From positions 434,001 to 498,000 of the forward strand of contig CAVTBD010000002.1 of assembly GCA_963732875.1 (NCBI GenBank): a stretch of 64,000 nt of DNA, in the 5' to 3' direction. Made by a program: the position numbers and the translations under genes. This document shows positions 1 through 8,837 of this stretch, piece after piece; the first letter of the stretch is position 1; the number at the start of each line of letters is the position of its first letter. The notes beneath the pieces were generated by a model. It made no database searches, was not told where the DNA came from, and saw nothing but the letters and a program-made list of their open reading frames with translations. The DNA comes from WHSO01 sp963732875. GTDB taxonomy: Bacteria; Pseudomonadota; Alphaproteobacteria; SMXQ01.

Positions 1-164
1 AACACCGCGACATAATTGGCGACCGAGAGATGGCCGTTGAAGACGAAGCTGCGGCGCAGCATCTCGAACAGGGGAAAAGCGACCAGTAGCAGCAGCAGGC
101 CGGCCGTCAGGACGAGGACAACCTGCTTGCTGCCGATGCCGAATCCCGGGCGTCGCACGGTCAT
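1..164 (-). CDS. ABC transporter permease, N-terminal fragment (ferric iron type)
   Basis: The gene runs off the left edge, so only the first 54 or so residues are visible. They begin MTVRRPGFGIG, followed by a hydrophobic segment rich in Leu and Val (about residues 14-32) and the stretch LFEMLRRSFVFNGHLSVANY. That is the usual start of an inner-membrane permease of the FbpB/CysTW type: first membrane helix, then the periplasmic loop before the transport core. It lies 83 bp downstream of, and in the same direction as, an iron-type binding protein, so the two probably form one uptake operon. An ATPase gene would be expected further left, outside the window. The substrate is inferred only from the neighbour. 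Confidence 0.7.
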   Translation of the reverse strand, partial: MTVRRPGFGIGSKQVVLVLTAGLLLLLVAFPLFEMLRRSFVFNGHLSVANYVAV

Positions 165-247
165 GGCGCGAAGAATGCCTCACCGGCGGCGGTATGCCGC
201 CGCCGGTAATCTACCGGTGCCTTCATGGAAATGCCGGCTCGCCTGGC

Positions 248-1252
248 CTAATGGAGCATCATCGCGGAGAACCGGGACTGCAGCCACTGGGTGTTGCGCG
301 TGATGTAGCCCCAGTCCATCGGCAAACCGGTGTCGTTGATCTCCTGCACGGAGGGAGCCCCCTTCGGCCCCGCCATCCCGGTGCGCACCGGGATGAAATC
401 GCCGAACTTGACCAGCGCGGCCTGCCCCTCCTCCGAGATCACGTAATCGAGAAATTTCTTGGCGGCAGCTTTGTGTTCGGATGAGGAAATAATGGCAATC
501 GGGCTCGCGATCGCGACCGCGCCGTCGCTGGGATAGACCAGCTTGATCGGGCTGCCTTTCTTTCGCTGGGACCGGACGTAGTAGTCGAGGATGATCCCTA
601 CCGCAAACTCGCCAGACGTCACCTTGCTGGCGACGGCGGCATTAGCGCGTACCACGGTGGTATCATTGGAGCGCAGCCGGCGCAGATAATCGACGCCATA
701 ATTCATGACCAGGCCGCCGACGGTATCGAGCGCAGCGCCGGAATACTGCGGGTTCGACATCACCACCTTGCCCTTCCATCGAGGATCAAGCAGGTCGCGC
801 CAGCTCTTGGGGGGCGTCTTGACGAAATTGGGATTGTAGGTCAACGCCATGGCGATCATGCGCGCGCTGTAATAATAGCCCTCGGGGTCCTTCATGCTGG
901 CAGGCAGGGCCCGCCCGGCGGGCAAATCGTACTTGAACAGGAGTTTTTGCGCCTTGAGCGTCTCGTAGTACGCGAAATCCGCAACCCAGACGACGTCGGC
1001 CTTGACGCCCCCTGCCTCCCGCTCGGTCGCGATTTTTGCAGCGACATTGCCTGTTCCCGAGCGGAACACGCGCAAGTCGATGTCGGGCTCGTGTTTCTGA
1101 AACGCCGCCTGGATCTTGGACATGATCGAGGTCGGCACCGACGTGTAGAGCGTGACGGTGTCCTTGGCCCGGGCGGCATCGGCGCCAACCGTCGCCACGG
1201 CTATGCTGAATAAATAAAAAATAATGAATTTCAATGACTTCGGCATGACCAT
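248..1252 (-). CDS. ABC transporter substrate-binding protein, Fe(3+)/FbpA-like
   Basis: A 334-residue periplasmic binding protein. A signal peptide is clear (KSLKFIIFYLFSIAVATVG, cleavage near ADAARAKD). The mature start DTVTLYTSVP and the later blocks VVWVADFAYY, SWRDLLDPRWKGKV and EGQAALVKFGDFIPVR are typical of family-1 ferric or polyamine-like binding proteins (FbpA/AfuA group). The start at 1252 is preceded by a GGGGGG run 4-10 nt upstream; a second ATG two codons in is equally possible. The permease gene follows in the same direction. The 5' end is markedly AT-rich compared with the core genes further right, which may indicate transfer. Iron is inferred from family resemblance; other small anions or metals cannot be excluded. 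Confidence 0.8.
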   Translation of the reverse strand: MVMPKSLKFIIFYLFSIAVATVGADAARAKDTVTLYTSVPTSIMSKIQAAFQKHEPDIDLRVFRSGTGNVAAKIATEREAGGVKADVVWVADFAYYETLKAQKLLFKYDLPAGRALPASMKDPEGYYYSARMIAMALTYNPNFVKTPPKSWRDLLDPRWKGKVVMSNPQYSGAALDTVGGLVMNYGVDYLRRLRSNDTTVVRANAAVASKVTSGEFAVGIILDYYVRSQRKKGSPIKLVYPSDGAVAIASPIAIISSSEHKAAAKKFLDYVISEEGQAALVKFGDFIPVRTGMAGPKGAPSVQEINDTGLPMDWGYITRNTQWLQSRFSAMMLH

Positions 1253-1472
1253 CGGTCCCCCCTTTTATTGGAAATTATACGACGGTAACGAAGTTAGGCA
1301 AGCACGGTGACAGTGGAGTTACACGTTATTGAACTGATTGTCTTGGGGCGTTCCATTGACGGACGGCCAGCTCCTTTGATGCATATTACACACTGCGGGC
1401 CGATCGGCGGGCAATCGGTAAAAGTACGTAAACCAGCGCATTGGACACACTCCGTCCGAGCGGAGACAGCGT

Positions 1473-2741
1473 TTATAGCCAATAGGCGATGGCAATTCCT
1501 GCTGCAGACAGAAGCAGGAGTGCGGCGGTTGCGCGGAAGCTTGCTTTGAAACCCGCAAATGAAGCGGCATAAATCGCCTTGAGCAGGTTGTTGGATGAAG
1601 CCGCGATCAGGATCGCCTTCGCTGCAGCGACGATCGGGAGCAATACCGTGCCGCTTTGTGCCATGCTCAGGACAAAAGGGTCAATGTCGGTGAAACCGAC
1701 GATAGCGGCGAGGGAATAGGTCCCGGTCTCGCCAAAGTGGTTTTTTACCCAATGTGACGCGATCGAAATAACGATGAACAGGACGGCAAAAATAAGCGCG
1801 GTGGTAAGTTCCAGCGGGTTGCGTGGTGCCACGCTTGCCTGAACGCGTGTCGACGAGCCCGGGGCGATGAAATAGTCTACGGCCACTAATGCCACTGCAA
1901 GCAGGCATAGTGTAAGCAGTGCGACCGCAAGCCCTTTCGCGAGCGGCATGTTAAAAATCGCTATGATAACGAGGATACGGAGATACATGACGGCGCTGGC
2001 CAAAACGATTCCCGCCTGCCCATTGCTGTGTGCGTCGTCCCCGCTCCGCATCCTGCGCGCGAGGATTACCGTGGTCGCAGTGGAAGAATAAAGACCGCCC
2101 AGGATGGCAATCCACAAGAGACTTCCGGTTGGGGTGACGTAGCGCTGAAACAAGTAGCTCACGTAGGAAAGCGTGCATACCGCCAACACCGCCAGCCACA
2201 TCTGATGTGGCGTGATTGAAGTGAGATCGGTAACTGCATAATTAGGCAGGAGCGGAAGAATGATCCCGGTGAGGATAAGGAATTTACCGGCGGTGATAAT
2301 CTCCGACATTTCTACTTGCTGCGCGAAACGATGGAGACGGTCGCGGCTTGTGAACAGCAGAACCGCCAACACCGTTGCACCGACTGCGACCCAAGGGTGC
2401 TGGGTCAATACGATGGGGCCGAGCATATAAGCGAGAATATTGCTGAGAGGGAGGGCGAAACTCGGATACGGCCTATTCTCCTCTGTCCCGCTACCGAGAG
2501 CATGCCGGTAATAGACAAACAGCCACGCTCCAAGGATGAGAAGTCCTGCAGTGAAGGCCAGTACGTGCTCCGGATCGAACAGATAGAGCATGGTACCAAC
2601 CAGGGTCAGCAGCGGAAACGTGCGGATGCCACCCGGGCCCTGTTCGTGGCCATGGGAAATCAGTCCCTCGAAAGTCAGCCCAAAGAAAAAGGCCAATCCA
2701 AGGAGCAGCGCCAGATTAGCTATCGTGAGCACCGGAGTCAT
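1473..2741 (-). CDS. MgtC/SapB family protein with DUF4010 domain, integral membrane
   Basis: A 422-residue polytopic membrane protein with about a dozen hydrophobic helices. The first third resembles the MgtC/SapB module (a Gly-rich helix, FEGLISHGHEQGPGGIRTFPLLTLVGTM, then TAGLLILGAWLFVYYRH). The remaining two thirds match the DUF4010 architecture (SITPHQMWLAVLAVCTLSYVSYL; SSTATTVILARRMR; IVGFTDIDPFVLSMAQ). Its function is not established; MgtC relatives help adaptation to low Mg2+ and acid. No strong ribosome-binding site precedes the start at 2741. Base composition is visibly less GC-rich than in metG next door, so this gene and the ABC genes to its left may be a small acquired segment placed just after metG. 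Confidence 0.75.
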   Translation of the reverse strand: MTPVLTIANLALLLGLAFFFGLTFEGLISHGHEQGPGGIRTFPLLTLVGTMLYLFDPEHVLAFTAGLLILGAWLFVYYRHALGSGTEENRPYPSFALPLSNILAYMLGPIVLTQHPWVAVGATVLAVLLFTSRDRLHRFAQQVEMSEIITAGKFLILTGIILPLLPNYAVTDLTSITPHQMWLAVLAVCTLSYVSYLFQRYVTPTGSLLWIAILGGLYSSTATTVILARRMRSGDDAHSNGQAGIVLASAVMYLRILVIIAIFNMPLAKGLAVALLTLCLLAVALVAVDYFIAPGSSTRVQASVAPRNPLELTTALIFAVLFIVISIASHWVKNHFGETGTYSLAAIVGFTDIDPFVLSMAQSGTVLLPIVAAAKAILIAASSNNLLKAIYAASFAGFKASFRATAALLLLSAAGIAIAYWL

Positions 2742-2932
2742 TTAGCGCACAATTCTTATTGCTGACGGAGGACCCCTAGCCGACCGCTTGAGAAAAAACC
2801 GACTATAACGTTAATTCCATGTGTTTCCTGATGCCAGAGTGATCGGGAGGCAGAGCGCCGGGCGGATTGGCTGGCAAAACCGGGCGACCTGCGAGGCCGC
2901 GCGCCATCGACTACGCCGGGCCCAAGGCCGGA

Positions 2933-4489
2933 TCAGGACGCCGCTTCGGCCTCGAGGCGCGGGAACACGCCCGCCGGCTTCGGCAACGCCGTGCCGGGCT
3001 CCAGGGCCCCCACCTCACCGAGCACCGCGAAGGTGCGCGCCTCGGGCGCGACCGCGAGCTGGTCGAGAATCCTGCCGGCCGCGTCCGGGGTCACCGGCTG
3101 GGCGAGGATCGCGTAGTGGCGGATCGCCTCGGCCAGCACCCACAGGACCGTGTTCATGCGCGCGGGATCGTCCTTGCGCAACTTCCACGGTGCCTCGGTA
3201 TCGACGTAGCGGTTGGCGGCCTGGATCTGGGCCCACAGCGTGGTCAGGGCGTGGTGGAACTGCTGGGCCGTGAAATGCTCGCGCAAGACGTCGAGCAGCC
3301 CGCGCGCGCCGTCGAGCAGCGCCGTGTCGGCGTCCGACAGCGGCCCCGGCGCCGGCACCGCCGCGCCGCAGTTCTTGTTGATCATGCTGAGGACGCGCTG
3401 GGCGAGGTTGCCGAAGTCGTTGGCGAGGTCGCTGTTGGCCCGGTTGATCATGGCGGTATGGCTGAAGTCGCCGTCGTTGCCGAACGGTACCTCGCGCAGC
3501 AGGAAGTAGCGCACCTGGTCGCGGCCGTATTTCGCCACCAGGTCGTAGGGGTCGATCACGTTGCCGAGCGACTTGGAGATCTTCCGGCCCTCGTTGGTCC
3601 ACCAGCCGTGGGCGAACACGCGCTTGGGCGGGGCGATGTCGGCGGCCATCAGGAAGGCCGGCCAGTAGACCGCGTGGAACCGCAGGATATCCTTACCTAC
3701 CATGTGAAGATCGGTGGGCCAGAACTTTGTAAACGTTATTTTTTTCGTATCCGGATAGCCGACCGCTGTGAGGTAGTTGGTGAGCGCGTCGATCCACACG
3801 TACATGACATGGGCGGGATCGTCGGGCACCGGCACGCCCCACGAGAAGCTGGTGCGTGACACTGACAGGTCCTGGAGCCCGCCCTTCACGAAGCTCACCA
3901 CCTCGTTGCGGCGAGTCTCCGGCGCGATGAAGTCCGGGTGGGCGTCGTAGAACGCCAGCAGCCGGTCCTGCCACGCCGACAGGCGGAAGAAGTAGCTCGG
4001 CTCCTCGACCCATTCGACCTCGGCGCCGGTGCCGGTGGGCGCGATCAGCTTGCCGTTCGGCCCCTTGATCAGCTCGGATTCGGCGAAGAACGCTTCGTCG
4101 CGCACCGAATACCAGCCGGCATATGTTCCAAGATAGATCTCCTCGCGCGCCACCAATTCGCGCCACAGGTGCTGGACCGCGCGGATATGGCGATCCTCGG
4201 TGGTGCGGATAAAGTCGTCGTTGGAATAGCCCATGTCGCGAGCAAGGTCGCGGAACCGCTGGGAATTGCGGTCGGCGAGCTGCTGCGGCTCGATGCCGAG
4301 GTCGCGCGCCGCCTTCTCGACCTTCTGGCCGTGCTCGTCGGTGCCGGTCAGGAAGAACACCTCGCGCCCGTCGAGGCGCTGGAACCGCGCCAGCGCGTCG
4401 CAGGCAAGCGTGGTGTAGGCGTGCCCGATATGGGGCACGTCGTTCACGTAGTAGATCGGCGTCGTCAGGTAATAGGGTTGCGCCGCCAT
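2933..4489 (-). CDS. metG: Methionyl-tRNA synthetase
   Basis: Class I aminoacyl-tRNA synthetase charging tRNA-Met in the cytoplasm. Read from ATG 4489 it is 518 residues, beginning MAAQPYYLTTPIYYVNDVP. The frame stays open upstream to 4663, but that extension is low-complexity Arg/Ser sequence and the family start fits 4489. The HIGH motif is residues 20-23 (HIGH) and the KMSKS loop is KISKS near residue 302. The connective region reads GWYSVRDEAFF and has no Cys pairs, so this is a zinc-free type. The C-terminal anticodon-binding helices (ANRYVDTEAPWKLRK) are present and there is no C-terminal dimerisation module. It is the last gene of the rlpA-dacA-tmk-holB-metG series, 49 bp after holB. 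Confidence 0.96.
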   Translation of the reverse strand: MAAQPYYLTTPIYYVNDVPHIGHAYTTLACDALARFQRLDGREVFFLTGTDEHGQKVEKAARDLGIEPQQLADRNSQRFRDLARDMGYSNDDFIRTTEDRHIRAVQHLWRELVAREEIYLGTYAGWYSVRDEAFFAESELIKGPNGKLIAPTGTGAEVEWVEEPSYFFRLSAWQDRLLAFYDAHPDFIAPETRRNEVVSFVKGGLQDLSVSRTSFSWGVPVPDDPAHVMYVWIDALTNYLTAVGYPDTKKITFTKFWPTDLHMVGKDILRFHAVYWPAFLMAADIAPPKRVFAHGWWTNEGRKISKSLGNVIDPYDLVAKYGRDQVRYFLLREVPFGNDGDFSHTAMINRANSDLANDFGNLAQRVLSMINKNCGAAVPAPGPLSDADTALLDGARGLLDVLREHFTAQQFHHALTTLWAQIQAANRYVDTEAPWKLRKDDPARMNTVLWVLAEAIRHYAILAQPVTPDAAGRILDQLAVAPEARTFAVLGEVGALEPGTALPKPAGVFPRLEAEAAS

Positions 4490-4538
4490 GGTTCCTTCGC
4501 TCGCACGCCCAAAGGGGCGCCTGGGTGGGATGGGTCCG

Positions 4539-5660
4539 TCAGGCGGCCGTGCGCCCGAGCGCGAAGAACGCGTCGAGGAGCACCTGCTTGCGGTCGAGAT
4601 TGAGGTGCGCCGCCCGGCCGAACAGCCGGGTGATCTTTTCCCACACCTCCACCCATTGATCAAGGCTGGCCCGGGCCGCCAGGCGGTCGGCGATCTCCCC
4701 TTCCCCGGGCATGATTTCCGCGGGTTTCAGCCCGCGTGCCCGGGCCCGCACCTGGCGCGCGATCCACGACCCCATCAGGTCCGTGAACACGTCGTAGGCC
4801 TGGTAGGCGCCGACCTCGTTGCGGGTGCGCGCGATGGCGTCGAGGGTGCCGTGAAGCCGGGCCACGTCGGGCTCCGGCAGCCCCGCCAGCAGGCGCACCA
4901 GCTCCTCGTAGAGGGCGAGCCCACCGGTCTCGGCCAGCGTCAGGGCGCGCCCGACCGAGCCCTCGCCGATGCGGGCGAGCGCGGCCCGGTCCTCGGCGGC
5001 GATGTCGGGCCGGTAGCGGGCGATCAGGCTTTCCACGGTCTCGTCGGTCAAGGCGCCGAGGGTCAGCTTGCGGCAGCGCGAGCGGATGGTGGGCAGGAGC
5101 CGCCCCGGCGCATGGCTCACCAGCAGCAGGACCGTGCGCGCCGGCGGCTCCTCCAGGGTCTTGAGCAGCGCGTTGGCAGCGTTGCGGTTCATGTCCTCGG
5201 CGCCGTCCACGATGACGACGCGCCAGCCGCCCTCGATCGCCGTGAGCGACAGGAATTCCGAGACGCGCCGCACGTCGGCGATGACGATCTCGCTGCGCTG
5301 GCGCCCGGTCTTGTCATCGACGGCGCGCTCGACCGTGAGCAGGTCGGCGTGGCCGCCCGCAGCGACGCGCTGGAACACCGGCACCGCCGGGTCCATGTGG
5401 AGGCTCGTTGGCAGCGCCTCCTCGGGGCCGAACAGGCCGGGGCCGGCGTCGGCGGAAGCAGCGCCCGCCAGCAGGGTGCGGGCGAGGCGGAACGCCAGCG
5501 TCGCCTTGCCGATGCCCCTCGGACCGGAAATCAGCCAGGCGTGATGAATTCGCCCCGACGCCACCGCCTCGGCAAGCGTCTTCTCGGCAGCCTCGTGGCC
5601 CTCGAAATGGGGGTTCTCGCGCGGCTCGGGCACACGCGGGCTCTCGCCATCGTCGGTCAT
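4539..5660 (-). CDS. holB: DNA polymerase III subunit delta'
   Basis: A 373-residue clamp-loader subunit of the replicative polymerase. The N-terminal AAA+ domain has the P-loop GPRGIGKAT (about residues 45-53) and the delta'-type block NAANALLKTLEEPPARTVLLLVSHAPGRLLPTIRSRC, which carries the trans-acting SRC arginine motif. A helical C-terminal region follows (lid and collar, ending DRKQVLLDAFFALGR). Its start overlaps the end of tmk by 4 bp (ATGA), which implies translational coupling, the classic bacterial tmk-holB pair. The product should sit in the gamma/tau-delta-delta' ring that opens the sliding clamp. Confidence 0.93.
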   Translation of the reverse strand: MTDDGESPRVPEPRENPHFEGHEAAEKTLAEAVASGRIHHAWLISGPRGIGKATLAFRLARTLLAGAASADAGPGLFGPEEALPTSLHMDPAVPVFQRVAAGGHADLLTVERAVDDKTGRQRSEIVIADVRRVSEFLSLTAIEGGWRVVIVDGAEDMNRNAANALLKTLEEPPARTVLLLVSHAPGRLLPTIRSRCRKLTLGALTDETVESLIARYRPDIAAEDRAALARIGEGSVGRALTLAETGGLALYEELVRLLAGLPEPDVARLHGTLDAIARTRNEVGAYQAYDVFTDLMGSWIARQVRARARGLKPAEIMPGEGEIADRLAARASLDQWVEVWEKITRLFGRAAHLNLDRKQVLLDAFFALGRTAA

Positions 5661-6322
5661 CGCGTGAGGCCGGCCAACAGCCGTTCCTCGACCGCGCCGG
5701 CAATCGCGGCCGCGACTTCCTCCTCCGGCGCACGCGCGTCGATCACCACGCAGCGCTCGGGCTCGGCCCGGGCAATGGCGAGGAAGCCCTCGCGCAGGCG
5801 CTCATGGAAATCGAAGTCCATGCGCTCGTAGCGGTCCTCGCCGCTCCCATCCACGCGTTCGCGTCCCCCCGCCCGGGCCAGTCCTTCGGTCACGGGCAGG
5901 TCGAGGATGACGGTCAGGTCGGGCACGGTATCGCCGGTAACGATACGGTTGAGCTCGACGATGCGCGTCGGATCGAGGCCGTGGCCGAAGCCTTGGTAGG
6001 CGATGGTGGAATCGGTGAAGCGGTCGCACACCACCCAGCTTCCCGAGGCAAGCGCCGGGCGTACCAGCCGGTCGAGATGGTCGGCGCGCGCCGCCGAATG
6101 CAGGAGCGCCTCGGTCATGGCGGTCCAGCGGCCGGGCTCGCCTGCCACCAGCAGACGCCGGATCTCCTCCGCGCCCGGGGCCCCGCCGGGCTCGCGCGTC
6201 AGTACCGGCACCAGTCCGACGCGCTCGAGATTGGCGGCGAGCAGGCGCGCCTGGGTCGACTTGCCGGTGCCTTCGCCGCCCTCGAGCGTGATGAATTTCC
6301 CTCGGCTGGTCTCGACCGTCAC
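5657..6322 (-). CDS. tmk: Thymidylate kinase
   Basis: dTMP kinase, 221 residues: phosphorylates dTMP to dTDP with ATP. The P-loop GGEGTGKST is at residues 15-23, the substrate-binding DRFTDSTIAYQG block is in the middle, and an Arg-rich lid (ARAGGRERVDGSGEDRYERMDFDF) follows, the usual TMK order. The stop overlaps the holB start by 4 bp; the upstream carboxypeptidase gene ends 45 bp before the tmk start. Length is normal for the family. Confidence 0.95.
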   Translation of the reverse strand: MTVETSRGKFITLEGGEGTGKSTQARLLAANLERVGLVPVLTREPGGAPGAEEIRRLLVAGEPGRWTAMTEALLHSAARADHLDRLVRPALASGSWVVCDRFTDSTIAYQGFGHGLDPTRIVELNRIVTGDTVPDLTVILDLPVTEGLARAGGRERVDGSGEDRYERMDFDFHERLREGFLAIARAEPERCVVIDARAPEEEVAAAIAGAVEERLLAGLTR

Positions 6323-6367
6323 CGGCGCATTCCGTCCTGGCTGCGGGCCGCACCGCGGCCCCGTAAA

Positions 6368-7540
6368 TCATTTCTTGGGAGCGGCCTGGGCCTGCTGGTT
6401 GCCCCACAGAAGATAGCGCACGGCGGCCGAGATGCGCCCCATGAATCCGAGTTGCTCGACCGACTTGCCGGCCTTGAGCGGAACCTCGATGGTGTCGACG
6501 TCAGGCCCGGTAATCTTGAGCTTGGCGAGCACCGTGCCCTCCTTGATCGGGGCCGGGATCGGGCTGGTGTAGTCGACCGTGATCTTGGCGGAACGTTCGG
6601 CCGAGCGCGGCAGGGTCACGGTAAGGTCATGGTCGATCACCAGCGGCACGGTCGCGTCGGTGCCAAGCCAGACCGGCGCCGCCTCGACCGTCTCGCCCTT
6701 CTTGAACAGGGTGTAGTTATTGAAGGTGCGGAATCCCCAGTCGATTAGCCGCGCCGGCTCCTGGGCCCGTTCCTTCATGCTGCCGAGGCCGTTGACCACC
6801 AAGATCAGGCGCCGCCCGTCGCGCAGGCACGAAGCGGTCAGACCGTACCCGCCGACTTCGGTGTGGCCGGTCTTGAGCCCGTCGCATCCCATGTTCATGT
6901 AGAGCAGGGGGTTCCGGTTCCCCTGCTTGATCCCGTGCCAGGTGAAGGTCATTTCCGAATAGAACTGTTTGTAGAGGTCCGGGAAATCCTGCATGGTTCG
7001 CAGCGCGATGTACGCAAGATCACGGGCGCTCGCCACCTCGCCCGGCATCGGCCAGCCGTTGGCGTCCACGAAATGGCTGTCCTTGAGACCGATCTTCTTG
7101 CCCTCGCGGTTGAGGATGTCGGCGAACGCGTCCTCGGTTCCGGCGAGGCCCTCGGCGAGGACGATGGCGGCGTCATTGCCCGAGGCGACGATGACTCCCT
7201 GAATCAAATTCTTGACTGCGATCCGGGTGCCGACCTCGACGAACATCTTGGAGCCGCCCTTGCGCCAGGCCTTCTCGCTCACCAGGAACTGGTCGTCGAG
7301 CGACAACTGGCCCGACTTGATGCGGTCGAACACGGTATAGATCGTCATCATTTTGGCCATGGATGACGGCGGCACCGCCTTCTCTCCGTCCTTGTCGAGC
7401 AGGACAGTGCCGGTTTGCGCGTCGATCATGTAGGCTTCCTTGGCGATCGTATCGACGCCAACGGCGGCCCACGCGACCGGCGCAGTGGCGATCATCACGG
7501 CAGCAGTCAAAGCGGCGAAGCGCGGCAAGGTGCGGGTCAT
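6368..7540 (-). CDS. D-alanyl-D-alanine carboxypeptidase (PBP5/6 type, S11)
   Basis: A 390-residue exported serine carboxypeptidase that trims the terminal D-Ala of peptidoglycan pentapeptides. A signal peptide (TLPRFAALTAAVMIATAPVAWA) precedes the mature protein. The three penicillin-binding motifs are visible: SMAK at residues 60-63 (nucleophile Ser60, base Lys63), SGN at 120-122, and KTG within GLKTGHTEVGG near residue 225. The C-terminal beta-rich PBP5_C domain is followed by a terminal amphipathic/hydrophobic helix (MGRISAAVRYLLWGNQQAQ) likely to anchor it to the outer face of the inner membrane. It sits between rlpA and tmk, a common alphaproteobacterial arrangement. dacA, dacC and dacF names are used interchangeably here, so no symbol is given. 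Confidence 0.93.
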   Translation of the reverse strand: MTRTLPRFAALTAAVMIATAPVAWAAVGVDTIAKEAYMIDAQTGTVLLDKDGEKAVPPSSMAKMMTIYTVFDRIKSGQLSLDDQFLVSEKAWRKGGSKMFVEVGTRIAVKNLIQGVIVASGNDAAIVLAEGLAGTEDAFADILNREGKKIGLKDSHFVDANGWPMPGEVASARDLAYIALRTMQDFPDLYKQFYSEMTFTWHGIKQGNRNPLLYMNMGCDGLKTGHTEVGGYGLTASCLRDGRRLILVVNGLGSMKERAQEPARLIDWGFRTFNNYTLFKKGETVEAAPVWLGTDATVPLVIDHDLTVTLPRSAERSAKITVDYTSPIPAPIKEGTVLAKLKITGPDVDTIEVPLKAGKSVEQLGFMGRISAAVRYLLWGNQQAQAAPKK

Positions 7541-7651
7541 GGGAATCCGGAATCTCCTCTTGGTCTTGGCCTCGGGATCGTACCTTCGGCTTCTGGCCCT
7601 GGTTTGTGTCCATTTTCGGGCAGCGGCCGGCTCGGGTGCCGCCGCCGCCAG

Positions 7652-7727
7652 CTAGTGTCGTGGTTCAGAAGTTCGCATCATATTGGGGGCAACCTTATCG
7701 CGAACTTCCGGACCGAAACGACACTAG
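7652..7727. repeat. Palindromic element 1 (imperfect inverted repeat)
   Basis: The element begins CTAGTGTCGT and ends ACGACACTAG, a perfect 10-base terminal inverted repeat. A second pairing block inside (GAAGTTCGC with GCGAACTTC) encloses a loop of about 20 bases. It lies downstream of rlpA (minus strand) and upstream of the carboxypeptidase. It shares ends and general plan with the element that follows 13 bp later. It codes for nothing obvious. It could act as a strong hairpin or transcription attenuator between the two genes, or be a dispersed REP/MITE-like repeat. Confidence 0.75.
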
Positions 7728-7740
7728 AAACTATTTAATT

Positions 7741-7814
7741 CTAGTGTGGTGGATTTGAAGTTCCTGTCGATGTCGCCCCAACCAACGTAAGGAACTTCAA
7801 ATCCACCACACTAG
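7741..7814. repeat. Palindromic element 2 (25-bp perfect inverted repeat)
   Basis: Two perfect 25-base arms (left 7741-7765, beginning CTAGTGTGGTGGATTTGAAG; right 7790-7814) flank a 24-base loop. The right arm contains the stop codon of rlpA: the last CTAG of the palindrome supplies TAG on the minus strand. The RNA hairpin would be extremely stable and lies directly at the 3' end of the rlpA message. Confidence 0.85.
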
Positions 7815-8797
7815 CGGTCGACGATCAGGCGGGCATCGCCATGGCCGGCCCCGATCACTCTCTCCAGCATGCTATCGGCCGACTTCAGGCTGCGGATCGG
7901 GCCGATCCGCACCCGGAAGAAGGTCTGGTTGTCGATCTGAACCTGGCTCACCTGGGTCGGTCCCAGCACGGCGAGGCGCGCCTTCAGGCGATTGGCGTTG
8001 TCGTATTCGGTGAAGGCGCCGGCCTGGACGTACATGCTGGTCTTCTCGACCGGCTCCTGCGTGACCTCGGGATGAGCCTCGGCGGTATCCGACACGCGCG
8101 CCATCTGGACCGGCTGGGCGGCCGGCCTGGCCGTGGCCACCGGCGTCGGCGCCGTCCTGGCCGGCCCATCGAGCGGCGCCTGGCTGACCGCGACCCGGGG
8201 CGCCGAATGCACCGGCGGCAGGTCCTCGCTGCCATCGGCCTTGGCAAGCTGCACGCCGCCGCTGCCATGGCCATAGAGCGCCGCCAACTGGCGGCTCTCC
8301 TGGGCCATGACCTCGACCCGGACCTTGGCCGTGCCCTTGCGATAGAACCCGAGCAACTGGGCCGCCTGGCGCGAGACGTCGATGATGCGCCCATGGGCGA
8401 ACGGGCCACGGTCGTTGACGCGGACCTTGATGGAACGGCCGTTCTCGAGGTTGGTGACACGCACGACGCTCGGCAGCGGCAGGGTCCGGTGGGCCGCGGT
8501 CACGAGGTTCTGATCGAACTCCTCGCCATTGGCGGTGCGCTTGCCGTGGAAATTGGGCCCGTACCACGACGCGATTCCGGTCTCGACGTAGGTGTAGTCG
8601 ACCTTCGGGTAGTACCAGACGCCATCGACCTTATAGGGGGTACCGACCTTGTAGACGCCCTCGTTTGAAGCCTGCTCGTCGTGAGCAATACGCTTGGCCC
8701 CATACACCAGAAGCTGCCCTTCCGAACACGCCGAGAGCAGCAGGGCGCAGGCCGCGGCGGTGAGCAGGATGGGCAGTCGCTGGACCGAACACTTCAT
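7811..8797 (-). CDS. rlpA: Septal ring lytic transglycosylase RlpA with SPOR domain
   Basis: A 328-residue outer-membrane lipoprotein that cleaves glycan strands lacking peptide stems at the division site. The lipobox LSAC places the lipidated Cys at residue 24. A double-psi beta-barrel follows (ASWYGPNFHGKRTANGEEF ... VRVNDRGPFAHGRIIDVS, about residues 75-165). A Pro/Ala/Thr-rich linker comes next, then a C-terminal SPOR domain (about 255-328, MYVQAGAFTEYDNANRLKARL) for binding denuded peptidoglycan. The stop codon lies inside the right arm of a palindromic element. The gene is in the conserved rlpA-dacA series. Confidence 0.93.
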   Translation of the reverse strand: MKCSVQRLPILLTAAACALLLSACSEGQLLVYGAKRIAHDEQASNEGVYKVGTPYKVDGVWYYPKVDYTYVETGIASWYGPNFHGKRTANGEEFDQNLVTAAHRTLPLPSVVRVTNLENGRSIKVRVNDRGPFAHGRIIDVSRQAAQLLGFYRKGTAKVRVEVMAQESRQLAALYGHGSGGVQLAKADGSEDLPPVHSAPRVAVSQAPLDGPARTAPTPVATARPAAQPVQMARVSDTAEAHPEVTQEPVEKTSMYVQAGAFTEYDNANRLKARLAVLGPTQVSQVQIDNQTFFRVRIGPIRSLKSADSMLERVIGAGHGDARLIVDR

Positions 8798-8837
8798 ATT
8801 GTGGCCGTTATCGCCCCCAATTCAAAGATGTGGGAGT

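Noticed and set aside
2742..2932. Possible Mg2+ or other riboswitch before the DUF4010 gene
   Set aside because: The leader is short and shows no conserved hairpin set or anti-terminator pair.
4490..4663. N-terminal extension of MetG
   Set aside because: The extra 58 residues are Arg/Ser-rich shadow of holB; family alignment starts at 4489.
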